Source: Kangiella profundi (GTDB lineage: Bacteria; Pseudomonadota; Gammaproteobacteria; Enterobacterales; Kangiellaceae). From it: a stretch of 64,000 nucleotides of DNA. The first letter of the stretch is position 1. Each line of letters starts with the position of its first letter. Below are positions 40,452 through 50,365 of this stretch, piece by piece. The stretch is from assembly GCF_002838765.1 (NCBI RefSeq), contig NZ_CP025120.1:496001-560000 (forward strand), given 5' to 3'. The notes under the pieces were generated by a model. That model saw only the letters and a program-made list of their open reading frames with translations, did no database searches and was not told the DNA's origin. Made by a program: the position numbers and the translations under genes.

Positions 40452-42455
40452 ATGACAGACAACATGATATTGCCACCACTATTAGGTTTAATAGGTATGG
40501 CTTTCGCGTTTATCATCTATTTCGTCGTAAAAAAATACCCGGAAGGCGAAGACAAAGTTAAGAAAATTGGTGACGCCATTCATTCAGGCGCCATGGTTTT
40601 CATGAATAGAGAATACAGAATGCTCGCCATGTTTGCGGGCATTTTACTTATTATACTCTGGCTTTCTCCACTCGGAGGCTATACCGCATTAGCATTTGCT
40701 GTTGGCGCAGTGTCATCTGCCCTGGCTGGCTATATCGGTATGTATACTGCAACCAAGGCTAACGTTAGAACGACCACTGCAGCTCATACCAAAGGTGCTG
40801 CGGAAGCTTTAAGCGTAGCTTTCTTCGGTGGCTCAATCATGGGACTTTGCGTCGCATCGTTGGGTCTGATTGGTTTAGGTTCTCTTTATTGGTACTTCGG
40901 TGGTGATCCGGAGTCTGCTCATTACATCCATGGTTTCGGTATGGGAGCCTCCTCTGTAGCGTTATTCAGTCGTGTGGGCGGCGGTATCTTTACCAAGTCA
41001 GCGGATGTAGGTGCTGATTTGGTCGGTAAAATCGAAGCTGGTATACCAGAAGATGATCCACGAAACCCAGGGGTAATTGCTGACAACGTCGGTGATAACG
41101 TGGGTGATGTGGCCGGTATGGGTTCGGATATTTTCGAATCCTATTGTGGCGCCATGATCGCCTCAATCGCGATTGCAGCAACCATGAGCTCGTCCGATCT
41201 TGGAGCGCAGAATGTTCTGATGGCAACGCCGCTGGCGCTAGCTTCGGTAGGTCTAATCTGCTCAATCTTAGGTATCATGATTGTCAAAATGATGTCCAGC
41301 AACAAGCCAGAAGTGGCTTTGCGTGTTGGCACCATTGGTGCAGCAGTACTGTTTGTGATCGCAGCCTACTTCTTACTGCAGAATATGGATGTGTCCAACA
41401 ATGTCTGGTTCGCAGTGGTCTGTGGTGCTGTCGGTGGGATCATCATTGGTCTGGTCACTGAGTATTACACTTCAGGCGCACCAATCCGTCATATCGCCAA
41501 GTCGGGTGAAACAGGTCCTGCAACCGTTATGATTTCTGGTTTGGCAGTCGGCATGCAGTCGGTAGTCGTTCCAGTATTGACTTTAGCAGCAATCATCTTT
41601 ATCTCGACCGAGCTTGCTGGCCTATACGGTGTTGGTATCGCTGCGGTAGGCATGTTGGCGACAGTTGGTATTACCATGGCCATTGATGCATACGGACCAG
41701 TAGCTGACAACGCAGGCGGTATTGCGGAAATGGGCGGCCTGGGTAAAGAAACCCGCGAAATTACTGATTCGCTGGATGAGCTTGGCAACACCACTGCAGC
41801 AATTGGTAAAGGCTTCGCTATTGGTGCTGCTGCACTGGCTGCACTAGCAATTATTGCTGCTTTTGTTGAAACCTTGAATGCAAAACATGGAGCTGATGAC
41901 TTTGTGCTGCATATTGGCGATCCGCAAGTATTGATGGGGTTATTTATCGGAGGTCTGATTCCATTCCTGATTGCTTCAATCACCATGACCGCCGTTGGTG
42001 ATGCCGCTTTTGCGATGATTCATGAAATCCGTCGCCAGTTTAGAGAAATAACTGGCTTGCTCGAGGGTAAAGCTGAGCCAGACACCGCTAAATGCGTCGC
42101 CATCGCAACCGATGCGGCATTGAAGAAAATGATACTGCCAGGTGTGATTGCGGTAGCAGCTCCACCATTAGTTGGCTTCCTGCTGGGTGCTGAAGCACTG
42201 GGTGGTATGCTCGGTGGCGCGCTGGTTAGTGCTGTGTTATTGGCGCTTATGATGGCCAATGCAGGTGGTGCGTGGGACAACGCCAAGAAGCATGTTGAGA
42301 AAGGCAACTTTGGCGGTAAAGGCTCCGATGTCCATGCTGCAACGGTGGTTGGTGATACCGTGGGTGATCCCTTCAAGGATACTTCAGGGCCATCGATGAA
42401 CATTTTGATTAATGTTATGGCGATTGTGTCTCTAGTCATCGCCCCATTGCTATAA
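40452..42455 (+). CDS. hppA: Membrane-bound ion-pumping pyrophosphatase, K+-dependent type
   Basis: An integral membrane enzyme (667 aa, about 16 helices) that couples PPi hydrolysis to pumping of H+ or Na+. Catalytic loops: [18 protein letters not shown], and [20 protein letters not shown] carries Ala where K+-independent pumps have Lys, so it belongs to the K+-dependent group, which includes the Na+-pumping enzymes. The ion cannot be decided from this alone. Divergent from ppa. Confidence 0.95.
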   Translation: MTDNMILPPLLGLIGMAFAFIIYFVVKKYPEGEDKVKKIGDAIHSGAMVFMNREYRMLAMFAGILLIILWLSPLGGYTALAFAVGAVSSALAGYIGMYTATKANVRTTTAAHTKGAAEALSVAFFGGSIMGLCVASLGLIGLGSLYWYFGGDPESAHYIHGFGMGASSVALFSRVGGGIFTKSADVGADLVGKIEAGIPEDDPRNPGVIADNVGDNVGDVAGMGSDIFESYCGAMIASIAIAATMSSSDLGAQNVLMATPLALASVGLICSILGIMIVKMMSSNKPEVALRVGTIGAAVLFVIAAYFLLQNMDVSNNVWFAVVCGAVGGIIIGLVTEYYTSGAPIRHIAKSGETGPATVMISGLAVGMQSVVVPVLTLAAIIFISTELAGLYGVGIAAVGMLATVGITMAIDAYGPVADNAGGIAEMGGLGKETREITDSLDELGNTTAAIGKGFAIGAAALAALAIIAAFVETLNAKHGADDFVLHIGDPQVLMGLFIGGLIPFLIASITMTAVGDAAFAMIHEIRRQFREITGLLEGKAEPDTAKCVAIATDAALKKMILPGVIAVAAPPLVGFLLGAEALGGMLGGALVSAVLLALMMANAGGAWDNAKKHVEKGNFGGKGSDVHAATVVGDTVGDPFKDTSGPSMNILINVMAIVSLVIAPLL

Positions 42456-42885
42456 ACTAAAATGGTTAAATAGCCCAATTACTTTATTAAAACCCTAAGC
42501 GAGCTTGGTCATTTAGTATCTCTAAACTCCCAATCTCGCCCCAGGTTTTGCCTCGTACTTGAGCTATTTTCCTCATTTTAGGGTAAATGCTTTGCTGGTT
42601 AATTTTCGTCATTCACTACTTGTGAACTCCTCAATTAACCAGCCCATTTGCCGCGCCAGAGGGTAAATTTTTTTCGCTTCTCATGCCTATTGCTGTAATT
42701 AAAGTATTAAAACTTTCAGCACTCACTATGTGTGAAGGACGGTAGGGGCTTTGCCCTTGCAAACTACAATCCGATACACGCAGAAAGTTCATATTTCCCC
42801 GTACCTCTGATAAAGTGACGGTTGCGTCTCAAAATAATAATAAAAAAACCAATTATTCCTATAAATTGATGTTCAAGGATTAAGT
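42456..42885. other. 430-bp intergenic region with one long hairpin
   Basis: Between hppA and the B-box gene. The only clear structure is an 11-bp inverted repeat GCTGGTTAATT (42594-42604) / AATTAACCAGC (42633-42643) enclosing a second palindrome (TTCAC-N5-GTGAA, 42612-42626). There is no T-run. The rest shows no gene or promoter that I can support. Confidence 0.5.
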
Positions 42886-44331
42886 ATGAACTGCAAATAT
42901 CATCTACATAAAAAAGCTTTGTGGCATTGTAATCACTGCGATGCTCCTTTCTGTATTGACTGCTGCGATGTTGAACCCGGAATGCATTCACCACGCTGTT
43001 TGTTATGTCGCAATCACATGGATTCTTATGGAATCAGCGATCAGGTTGAGCCTTTCTGGAATAAGCTAAATGATTTTGCTAAGTATGCACTACATAAAAA
43101 TGCAATTAGATTTGTAGCAACTTTCTTAGCGATATGTGTAGTTGCAGGTTTTATAACTTCGTTCTTGTCCATTTCCATTTTGACATGGCTTACTTATCTA
43201 GCTCTTTATTTCATATTGATCAGCTATTCTCTGAAGGTGGTTACAAAGGTTGCGAGGGGGGATTTCGAAGCTCCAACTTACGATGAAGCCATTACATTTA
43301 ATGATGATGAAATAGGAAAAGCCGGTCTGGGATTAGACCTTTTTATATCCTTGTATTTCGTGTTTCTTTTCTGGTTTCAGATGTATGAAGCTGTATTAAT
43401 TTCGGCATTAGCCTTTGCTTTACTGTACTCTGCAATGATAATTAACTTGGCAATGACCAGGCACTTATCTAGCGCCTTGATGCCAAATGAGTTACTAAGA
43501 ACAATCATTGCCATTGGTTTCCCATACTTACTCCTTAAATTTTTTATATTTTTGTTAGGCGCGGGGTTATTTAAGGCGAGTATTACTATCTATTTTTGGT
43601 TTCCTGGTCCGATCGCCTTCCTATTAATTTTTGCTTTGGCATCCTGGGCACTTCTTTATATTCATAGCATGCTTGGATATGCCGTTTACCAATACCACGC
43701 AGAGCTGGGATATGGTATCGACGCTGAGCAAATTATGAATAACGAAAATGTTCAGCAGGTTCATGAGATACGAAAACTGGCGCATGCTGATGTGTATATT
43801 CAGGAAGGACGTTTTGATGATGCTGAGTCAGCCTTATATGAAGCCGCTAAGAATCCTCAATACAGTTCACAGGCACTAGAGAGACTTATTAAGCTAAATA
43901 TGGCGCGTAAGAATCCAGTAGCGACCGTTAAAGCTGCACGCGCCTATTACGAGCAAAAAGATCTGTTTAAACACGCACCAAAGGCTTTGGCACTTTATCA
44001 GGAAATTGATTCCTTTGAACCGCGATTTAAGCCAATGAACGCGAATGCTCGTGCTGTATTGATTGGTGCAGTCCGCAATCCCAAGCTATTGCCGGTTGTT
44101 GAAAAATTGGCAACTGATATGCAAGAGAAGTTAGAGCAGGATCCGGATTTAGCAAAAGCTTTATCTGCAGAAGCTAAATTTTATGCAGAGGTCATGAATG
44201 ACGATGACAAGGCTATCGATTTGCTGAAACAGTTATTAGACAAGTTTCCGCATGGCAGTCATAAAATAGAAGCTGAAAAGTTATTAGGAGTCTGCATGAA
44301 TATGAAACAAACCCTTAGTCCTAATCCATAA
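42886..44331 (+). CDS. B-box zinc-finger membrane protein with C-terminal TPR region
   Basis: A 481-residue protein. Residues 1-45 hold Cys-x-x-His, Cys-Asn-His-Cys, Cys-Ile-Asp-Cys-Cys and Cys-Leu-Leu-Cys, a B-box-like zinc finger. About six membrane helices follow (residues 80-285) and then a cytosolic-type helical repeat region (about 300-480, Ala-Asp-Val-Tyr-Ile-Gln-Glu-Gly-Arg-Phe-Asp-Asp-Ala-Glu) of the TPR kind. The combination suggests a scaffold for protein contacts at the membrane. The facing rhomboid protease gene also has a TPR-like tail. Confidence 0.75.
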   Translation: MNCKYHLHKKALWHCNHCDAPFCIDCCDVEPGMHSPRCLLCRNHMDSYGISDQVEPFWNKLNDFAKYALHKNAIRFVATFLAICVVAGFITSFLSISILTWLTYLALYFILISYSLKVVTKVARGDFEAPTYDEAITFNDDEIGKAGLGLDLFISLYFVFLFWFQMYEAVLISALAFALLYSAMIINLAMTRHLSSALMPNELLRTIIAIGFPYLLLKFFIFLLGAGLFKASITIYFWFPGPIAFLLIFALASWALLYIHSMLGYAVYQYHAELGYGIDAEQIMNNENVQQVHEIRKLAHADVYIQEGRFDDAESALYEAAKNPQYSSQALERLIKLNMARKNPVATVKAARAYYEQKDLFKHAPKALALYQEIDSFEPRFKPMNANARAVLIGAVRNPKLLPVVEKLATDMQEKLEQDPDLAKALSAEAKFYAEVMNDDDKAIDLLKQLLDKFPHGSHKIEAEKLLGVCMNMKQTLSPNP

Positions 44332-44352
44332 ATCATCTTTAATGAGCTATTG

Positions 44353-44391
44353 AAAGCGCTACAGGTTTAAGCTTCCTGTAGCGCTTTTTTT
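44353..44391 (+). terminator. Terminator of the B-box gene, overlapping the end of the rhomboid gene
   Basis: AAAGCGCTACAGG / CCTGTAGCGCTTT, a 13-bp perfect stem, is followed by four more T. The right arm lies within the last codons of the convergent rhomboid gene, which has its stop at 44367. Confidence 0.85.
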
Positions 44392-45839
44392 GCTTCCTGG
44401 CCAGCAAAGGTATCAGGATACTTTTTGCTGACGAATCCTAAAACTTTCTGTTTACCTTGCCAGTCGCCATTCTGGCCGGCCGCAAAAGCAAAGTGCAGTA
44501 ACAAATCCGGTAACTTATCTAAATGACTGTAGTGCTGAACAAGTAAGCTGATGATGGGCTTAATGGGTTCGGTTTTTTTATGGCGAACCTGCTTACGGGC
44601 AAAATCCAACAATATATTCGCGGGGATAGGTTTAAAGCCTACACCATTGTGTTTCAGATCATCCAGACACTGCTCAGCGAGTGGTGCTAACGAATCATTG
44701 TGAATTGAAACTTGTAAAATATCGGCACATAACCGTGCATAACTTGTCGATTCGGGAGAGGTTTTTTCCAGGTTATAGAGTCGGTTTAACACGTCTTTGT
44801 TGTGTGGCTGCTCGTTCAGAATGGCATAGAAATGTGTCTTAGCCTGTTCGAAGTCCAGGTTTTGAGTTGCGGTAAGTCCTTGGCGATAATGCTCATCAAC
44901 GCGCTCGGCGCTATCATCCTCTATCGGAATATCAATCGACTCTGTAACCTCGGTTACTGATTGTTCACGATTTAAGCTCATGAGTTTAAATAACCAAACA
45001 CAGATAGCTCCACCAATAAGGCCGCCAAAGTGTGCCATATAGGCGACATTGTCTTCGCTACTAATATCATAAATGACTTCTTTAGCTAAAAAGAATAGCA
45101 GAGCTAAGGCACCAGGAAGCCGAATATAATTAAAATAGACAAGAAACCAATAAAAGTAGCGAATACTTTTTAAGCCATACCAGGCAGCAAAGCCGCCCAT
45201 TAATCCTGCGATAGCGCCAGAAGCGCCAAGTAATCCTGTAGCACTATTCCCTGAAGTAATGTAGAAGAAGCCTACAGCTGCAAATCCTGAGAGGATATAC
45301 AAGGCTAACATTTTGGGTCGACCTATGAGTAGCTCGAGGTTGTAGCCGAACAGGAAAAGAAACACCATGTTAGAGAATAAGTGCATGTAGTCTCCATGCA
45401 AAAACATGCTGGTGAAAGCTGTAAGTAAGCTACTTTCGGTTGTAGAAAAACTATAATTTTCAGTAATGGAATTTTCTAATATTGCTTCTAACTCTTCTCT
45501 TTTTGTACGCCATTCGATCGAATAATCTGAGCGAGTCTTAACATAAATTGCGAACTTGTCATCGCTCAGTATATAGGGGACCAAAGCTTCCTGGGGCACC
45601 TTTGGATTTATAAGTAGATCGTATATCTCGCCTTTTTCTTCAAGTGTGTACTCCTCAAAAGCTTCTTGCTCAAGAGTAAGCAGATCTTCCTCAACATAAA
45701 ACTCTATCGCTTGATAGAAAATTTCATCATCACCAGACTGGAGAGCAAAGAAAACTATGCAGTTAATAATGATAAGAAACGCTGTCAAAATTGGAGGATT
45801 CTGTTTTGAAATTCGGTTTTCGGCTGGTATCAGTAGCAT
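44367..45839 (-). CDS. Rhomboid-family intramembrane serine protease with TPR-like tail
   Basis: A 490-residue protein. An N-terminal helix (about residues 18-33) is followed by a large loop, then the rhomboid core (about 140-290): His-Leu-Phe-Ser-Asn-Met-Val-Phe (HxxxN), the catalytic Ser in Gly-Leu-Leu-Gly-Ala-Ser-Gly-Ala, and the catalytic His in Met-Ala-His-Phe-Gly-Gly-Leu-Ile-Gly. The C-terminal ~190 residues are soluble and helical. Rhomboids cleave membrane proteins within the bilayer; the substrate is unknown. Confidence 0.9.
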   Translation of the reverse strand: MLLIPAENRISKQNPPILTAFLIIINCIVFFALQSGDDEIFYQAIEFYVEEDLLTLEQEAFEEYTLEEKGEIYDLLINPKVPQEALVPYILSDDKFAIYVKTRSDYSIEWRTKREELEAILENSITENYSFSTTESSLLTAFTSMFLHGDYMHLFSNMVFLFLFGYNLELLIGRPKMLALYILSGFAAVGFFYITSGNSATGLLGASGAIAGLMGGFAAWYGLKSIRYFYWFLVYFNYIRLPGALALLFFLAKEVIYDISSEDNVAYMAHFGGLIGGAICVWLFKLMSLNREQSVTEVTESIDIPIEDDSAERVDEHYRQGLTATQNLDFEQAKTHFYAILNEQPHNKDVLNRLYNLEKTSPESTSYARLCADILQVSIHNDSLAPLAEQCLDDLKHNGVGFKPIPANILLDFARKQVRHKKTEPIKPIISLLVQHYSHLDKLPDLLLHFAFAAGQNGDWQGKQKVLGFVSKKYPDTFAGQEAKKALQEA

Positions 45840-45980
45840 TGTTTATAATTATGTATATCCCTCAAAGGCCTTACTCTAACTGATTTTCAGTGTCTTGTTA
45901 AAAATAAATTAACCCTTTTCCGGATAGGTAACGTTTATATAAGCGAACAATACGTTTCATTAGAGTCTAGGGAGAAGGGT

Positions 45981-46592
45981 ATGAAAATTATAAGCGCCAG
46001 TATAATTGGTTTAATCATAACAGCCATATTAATACTCCTGATGAGCCAACTAATTAACGGTGATCATCAGGTTCCGAAAAAAGAGGAAGTTGTGACTCTG
46101 GTGGATATACCATTACCGCCAGAAAAGGAACCTAAAACTAATAGGCTACCTAAACCGCAACCTCCTGCGGTCGCGCCATCTGCCGGTGATGCAGTGCCAT
46201 TGCGTACTTCTACCTTGGATACGCCAGATATTCCTACCGTGGATTTCGAACCTGTGGATGTTGCTTTCCCAGCGCAAGTGATTGGTGCTCCTGCGCCACA
46301 CGAGTTATTGGACAGTCGAAGTGCATTGCCGCTGTTTCAGGCTCAGCCTAACTATCCGATTACTGCAGCAAGTCAGGGCATCGAAGGTTGGGTTCTGCTG
46401 CAATATGATGTGGATACCAGCGGCACGCTATCCAATATTAAAGTTGTAGATTCACAGCCAAGAAGAACTTTTGATAAGGAAGCTGTTGCTGCCTTGAAGA
46501 AGTGGAGATTCAGACCAGCGATGGATAATGGGCAGCCTCTCGCCGTTAAGGGCCAGACGGTTAAAATAGAGTTCAATTTGGAGCAGCAGTGA
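45981..46592 (+). CDS. TonB-family energy transducer
   Basis: A 203-residue protein with an N-terminal signal anchor, a short Pro/Lys-rich spacer (Pro-Leu-Pro-Pro-Glu-Lys-Glu-Pro-Lys, Pro-Lys-Pro-Gln-Pro-Pro), and a C-terminal TonB domain (about 110-203) with Tyr-Pro-Ile-Thr-Ala-Ala-x-x-Gly-Ile-Glu-Gly-Trp-Val and Ala-Leu-Lys-Lys-Trp-Arg-Phe-Arg-Pro-Ala. TonB links the inner-membrane ExbBD motor to outer-membrane receptors; no exbBD lies here. The short spacer may mean a TonB-like partner of a different system. GGGAGAAGGG precedes the ATG. Confidence 0.88.
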   Translation: MKIISASIIGLIITAILILLMSQLINGDHQVPKKEEVVTLVDIPLPPEKEPKTNRLPKPQPPAVAPSAGDAVPLRTSTLDTPDIPTVDFEPVDVAFPAQVIGAPAPHELLDSRSALPLFQAQPNYPITAASQGIEGWVLLQYDVDTSGTLSNIKVVDSQPRRTFDKEAVAALKKWRFRPAMDNGQPLAVKGQTVKIEFNLEQQ

Positions 46593-46609
46593 CGAGGTGA
46601 ACCAAGTCG

Positions 46610-46639
46610 TTGTAGGGTACGTCACGACGCACCCTACAA
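46610..46639. repeat. Palindromic element between convergent tonB-like and pfp genes
   Basis: TTGTAGGGT / ACCCTACAA with an inner GTC-AC-GAC dyad. It is a REP-like palindrome and could also end transcription from both sides. Confidence 0.5.
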
Positions 46640-46663
46640 GGAAGAAATTAGATTAATACTAAC

Positions 46664-47929
46664 CTAAATCTTAAACTTAGTTTTAAGCTTCTTTTTCACC
46701 AATTCATTTTTCAGCTCAACATATTGCGGCAAGCCATTTTTGTAAGGCGGATATGATTCGCCCTGAATCAGTGGTTGCAGGTATTGGCGACATTCTTCAG
46801 TAATGCCAAAACCATCACGCGTGATATAGCTGCGTGGCATCATTTTCTCAACATTGGCAACATCGGCTAATTTAGCTTCGCCAACTGTCCAGCTGTATTT
46901 TTTAGTTTTCTTACGTACGATAGTAGGCATTACGGCATTTTTGCCTGCATCGGCAAACTCAACTGCTGCCTTACCCATGGCATAAGCCTGTTCGACGTCC
47001 GTCGCAGAAGCAATGTGGCGCGCCGCACGTTGTAAGTAGTCAGAAACCGCCCAGTGGTATTTATAGCCAAGCTCATCTTTAATCATGTTCGCCACAACTG
47101 GAGCAACACCGCCTAACTGTTTATGACCAAAAGCATCAACGGTTCCGGCATCCGCCAGGAAAGTACCGTCTTTGTAGGCTGTGCCTTCAGAAACGACAAT
47201 CGCGCAGTAGCCGAATTTCTTAACTGTGCGGTCTACTTTCTTGAGGAATTTTTCTTTGTTGAATGCGATTTCCGGGAAAAGAATAATGTGAGGTGCATCG
47301 CCTTCTTTTTCGCAAGCTAATCCACCAGCTGCGGCAATCCAGCCCGCGTGACGGCCCATCACTTCCATCACGAACACTTTGGTTGAGGTCTCAGCCATAG
47401 ACTTAACATCAAAAGCTGCTTCGCGAATCGATACTGCAACGTACTTAGCTACTGAGCCAAAACCTGGGCAGTTGTCAGTTATCGGTAAATCGTTATCAAC
47501 CGTTTTAGGAATACCGATACAGGTGATCGGGTAGCCCATAGTTTCACTGAGCTGAGAGACTTTATGTGCTGTATCCTGTGAGTCACCGCCACCGTTATAG
47601 AAGAAATAGCGAATATCGTGTGCTTTAAATACTTCTATTAAGCGTTCGTACTCGGCTTTATTTTCTTCAATGCTTTTTAATTTATGGCGGCATGAACCGA
47701 AAGCGCCCGACGGAGTGAATTTCAGGCCCGCAATATCTTTCTTCGATTCTTTGCTGGTATCAATAAGCTCTTCGCGCAAAGCACCAATGATACCATTCTT
47801 CCCGGCATACACTTTGCCGATATTCTTTGAAGCACGAGCGGCTTCAATTAAACCACACGCAGTTGCATTAATTACTGCCGTTACGCCGCCCGACTGAGCA
47901 TAAAACGCGTTGTATTTTTTCTTAGCCAT
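46664..47929 (-). CDS. pfp: PPi-dependent 6-phosphofructokinase
   Basis: A reversible glycolytic enzyme that uses PPi instead of ATP (421 aa). Motifs: Ala-Gln-Ser-Gly-Gly-Val-Thr near the start, Tyr-Asn-Gly-Gly-Gly-Asp-Ser-Gln-Asp-Thr (Asp replacing the Gly of ATP enzymes, the feature that excludes ATP), and Gly-Ile-Pro-Lys-Thr-Val-Asp-Asn-Asp with the PPi-type Lys, followed by Glu-Val-Met-Gly-Arg-His-Ala-Gly-Trp. With ppa and hppA it makes PPi a managed energy currency in this organism. Confidence 0.95.
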   Translation of the reverse strand: MAKKKYNAFYAQSGGVTAVINATACGLIEAARASKNIGKVYAGKNGIIGALREELIDTSKESKKDIAGLKFTPSGAFGSCRHKLKSIEENKAEYERLIEVFKAHDIRYFFYNGGGDSQDTAHKVSQLSETMGYPITCIGIPKTVDNDLPITDNCPGFGSVAKYVAVSIREAAFDVKSMAETSTKVFVMEVMGRHAGWIAAAGGLACEKEGDAPHIILFPEIAFNKEKFLKKVDRTVKKFGYCAIVVSEGTAYKDGTFLADAGTVDAFGHKQLGGVAPVVANMIKDELGYKYHWAVSDYLQRAARHIASATDVEQAYAMGKAAVEFADAGKNAVMPTIVRKKTKKYSWTVGEAKLADVANVEKMMPRSYITRDGFGITEECRQYLQPLIQGESYPPYKNGLPQYVELKNELVKKKLKTKFKI

Positions 47930-48276
47930 AATGTTTCCCGATAGTACCCTTTATCAGAATGACTCTATGACTACTGCGCTTGCTTATAAGGCGTTGCGCT
48001 GATTCTAAAAATGCTCATTTAGTGATTACTAAACTCCGCCTTTTGTCATAAGAGCTGCCTTGTCTAAGCAATGCTCGAAACGCCATTGAGCCATTCTATT
48101 GACTTAGTTTTAATTGAGAGGGAGTAAGCCCTCATCGAATTTTGTTAATGCAGGGCAATAAGACCCACAAAATTGACGCGATTTTACCTTATTTCGAGAA
48201 TTATCGCTTCAATAGATGACGGATTTTTCTGCTTCGCTTATGATTATCCCCACATCTTAGAAACAACATTGATAAC
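47930..48276. other. 347-bp divergent pfp/mpl control region
   Basis: It should hold promoters for both genes, but I see no element close enough to consensus to place. No open frame or clear hairpin is supported. Confidence 0.4.
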
Positions 48277-49629
48277 ATGCATATTCATATTCTTGGCATT
48301 TGCGGCACTTTCATGGGCGGTATTGCTCTGCTGGCGAAGCAGCGTGGGATTTCAGTCAGTGGCAGTGATCAGAATGTCTATCCGCCTATGAGCACGCAGC
48401 TTGAAGAGCAGGGGATTGAGCTGATTCAGGGATTTGACCCGAAACATATTCCCGAACATACCGACTGTGTGGTGGTGGGCAATGCCATGTCGCGTGGTAA
48501 TCCATCGGTGGAATATGTGCTCGAGCAGGGCTTGACCTATCGCTCGGGTCCACAATGGTTGGCTGAGAATATCATCCACGACAAATGGGTACTTGCAGCA
48601 TCGGGTACCCATGGCAAGACAACCACTGCTAGCATGCTGGCCTGGATTCTTGAATACGCCAACCTTAATCCTGGCTTCCTAATCGGTGGAGTACCCGAAA
48701 ATTTTGGCCTGTCTGCTCGCGTTACTGAGTCGCCATTCTTTGTAGTAGAGGCTGATGAGTATGATACCGCCTTTTTCGATAAACGTTCGAAGTTTGTTCA
48801 CTATCGTCCGCGTACTTTGATCATGAACAATCTCGAATATGACCACGCCGATATTTTCCCTAATCTTGAAGCAATTAAAACTCAGTTTCATCATTTGCTA
48901 CGGATTGTCCCGGGCAATGGCCTGGTGATTTACCCGAAAGAGGACATGAATCTGCAGGAAGTAGTCGATCGCGGCTTATGGTCGGGCAAAGAGCTTATAG
49001 GCGATGAAAAGGGCTGGCAATTTAAGTTATTACAGCAAGACGGCGGACACTTTGAAGTGTATTTCGCAGGTCAGAAACAGGGCGAGGTTAATTGGTCGTT
49101 AATTGGACTGCACAATGTGAGTAACGCATTGGCGGCGATTGCTGCAGCGCGCCATGCGGGCGTACCAGCCAGCCACTGTTGTGATGCGCTGGCAGAGTTT
49201 AGAAACGTTAAGCGCCGTATGGAGCTGAAAGGTGAAGCCGGTGGGGTGAAAGTCTATGACGATTTTGCGCATCATCCGACCGCGGTAAAAACCACACTGG
49301 ATGGATTCCGTGCCAAGGTCGGCCAGCAACGGGTCATTGCAATTGTCGATTTGCGCTCTGCAACCATGCGCTCAGGCATTCATAAAGATACCTTACTTGC
49401 CTCGCTGAAAGGCGCCGATCAGGTGATTATTCATAAGCCAACAGAGTTTGATTGGCAATTTCCGATAGAGCAGGTCAATGACTTCGATAATCTACAGATA
49501 TTGCCTGACGTCGATTCGATACTGAATTCACTGAAGGAAATGGTACAATCGGGCGACAACATTCTTGTGATGAGCAATGGCGGTTTTGGCGCCATTCATC
49601 AGAAACTATTGCAACAACTGGCGGCTTAA
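48277..49629 (+). CDS. mpl: UDP-MurNAc:tripeptide ligase Mpl
   Basis: A murein-recycling enzyme that joins the recovered tripeptide L-Ala-gamma-D-Glu-meso-DAP to UDP-MurNAc in the cytoplasm. At 450 aa it matches E. coli Mpl (457). It begins [14 protein letters not shown]; the ATP loop is Gly-Thr-His-Gly-Lys-Thr-Thr-Thr; the Mur ligase motif [11 protein letters not shown] follows, and [10 protein letters not shown] is in the C-terminal domain. ubiX overlaps it by one base. Confidence 0.95.
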   Translation: MHIHILGICGTFMGGIALLAKQRGISVSGSDQNVYPPMSTQLEEQGIELIQGFDPKHIPEHTDCVVVGNAMSRGNPSVEYVLEQGLTYRSGPQWLAENIIHDKWVLAASGTHGKTTTASMLAWILEYANLNPGFLIGGVPENFGLSARVTESPFFVVEADEYDTAFFDKRSKFVHYRPRTLIMNNLEYDHADIFPNLEAIKTQFHHLLRIVPGNGLVIYPKEDMNLQEVVDRGLWSGKELIGDEKGWQFKLLQQDGGHFEVYFAGQKQGEVNWSLIGLHNVSNALAAIAAARHAGVPASHCCDALAEFRNVKRRMELKGEAGGVKVYDDFAHHPTAVKTTLDGFRAKVGQQRVIAIVDLRSATMRSGIHKDTLLASLKGADQVIIHKPTEFDWQFPIEQVNDFDNLQILPDVDSILNSLKEMVQSGDNILVMSNGGFGAIHQKLLQQLAA

Positions 49630-50264
49630 TGAGCGAATCCTCAAAACAACAAGCAGGTAAGGCAATAACTCTGGCGGTGACAGGGGCTTCCGGTGCTCCT
49701 TATGCCTTGCGTTTACTGGAGCAACTTTCACACCACTATGACACTGTCTATTTAATGTTATCGAGCGCAGCCCGCGTCGTGTTTGCAACTGAGGTAGGCG
49801 TGCAGGTCAGCAAAGCGCCCAGTGTCATCGAAAAAGAACTGACTGGACATCTGGGCATTGCGGAAGGAAAAATAAAGGCCTTTGCCAGCGATAACTGGAT
49901 GTCACCGGTAGCCAGCGGCTCCAGTGCTCCGAAGCAGATGATTATCTGTCCTTGTAGTACCGGAACCTTAAGTGCCATTGCTCATGGCGCTTCGGATAAT
50001 TTGATAGAACGGGCAGCCGATGTGGTGCTCAAAGAACGTGGCCAATTATTATTGGTGCCACGCGAAATGCCCTATAACACTATCCATCTACAGAATATGA
50101 CCAAGCTGTCGGAAATGGGCGTGACCATCATGCCGGCATCTCCGGGATTTTATAATGAACCAAAGACCATCGACGACCTGGTGGACTTTGTGGTGGCACG
50201 TATCCTTGATCATTTGGATATAGACCACACCTTAGGTCATAGATGGGGCTATTCTGGAAATTAA
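49629..50264 (+). CDS. ubiX: Flavin prenyltransferase UbiX
   Basis: UbiX makes prenylated FMN, the cofactor of the ubiquinone-pathway decarboxylase UbiD. The 211-residue protein has [10 protein letters not shown] at the start, Pro-Cys-Ser-Thr-Gly-Thr-Leu in the FMN site, and the [10 protein letters not shown] motif. A longer N-terminus than E. coli (189 aa) is seen. The start overlaps the mpl stop (TAATG), so the genes are coupled, as in other gammaproteobacteria. Confidence 0.95.
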   Translation: MSESSKQQAGKAITLAVTGASGAPYALRLLEQLSHHYDTVYLMLSSAARVVFATEVGVQVSKAPSVIEKELTGHLGIAEGKIKAFASDNWMSPVASGSSAPKQMIICPCSTGTLSAIAHGASDNLIERAADVVLKERGQLLLVPREMPYNTIHLQNMTKLSEMGVTIMPASPGFYNEPKTIDDLVDFVVARILDHLDIDHTLGHRWGYSGN

Positions 50265-50365
50265 CTCTTACGAGAGTTACTCAGTTCCGCACTTACATTT
50301 CAGATGTCGCCAACGAGACAGATATTTTCTGGGCACATCAAAACAAACACAAACATGGTAATTCA

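Noticed and set aside
40452..42478. Long open frames on the opposite strand of hppA (for example 41489-41986 and 42020-42478)
   Set aside because: They are low-complexity Ala/Ile/Pro/Ser shadows produced by the strongly biased codon use of hppA; there is no ribosome site or recognisable domain.
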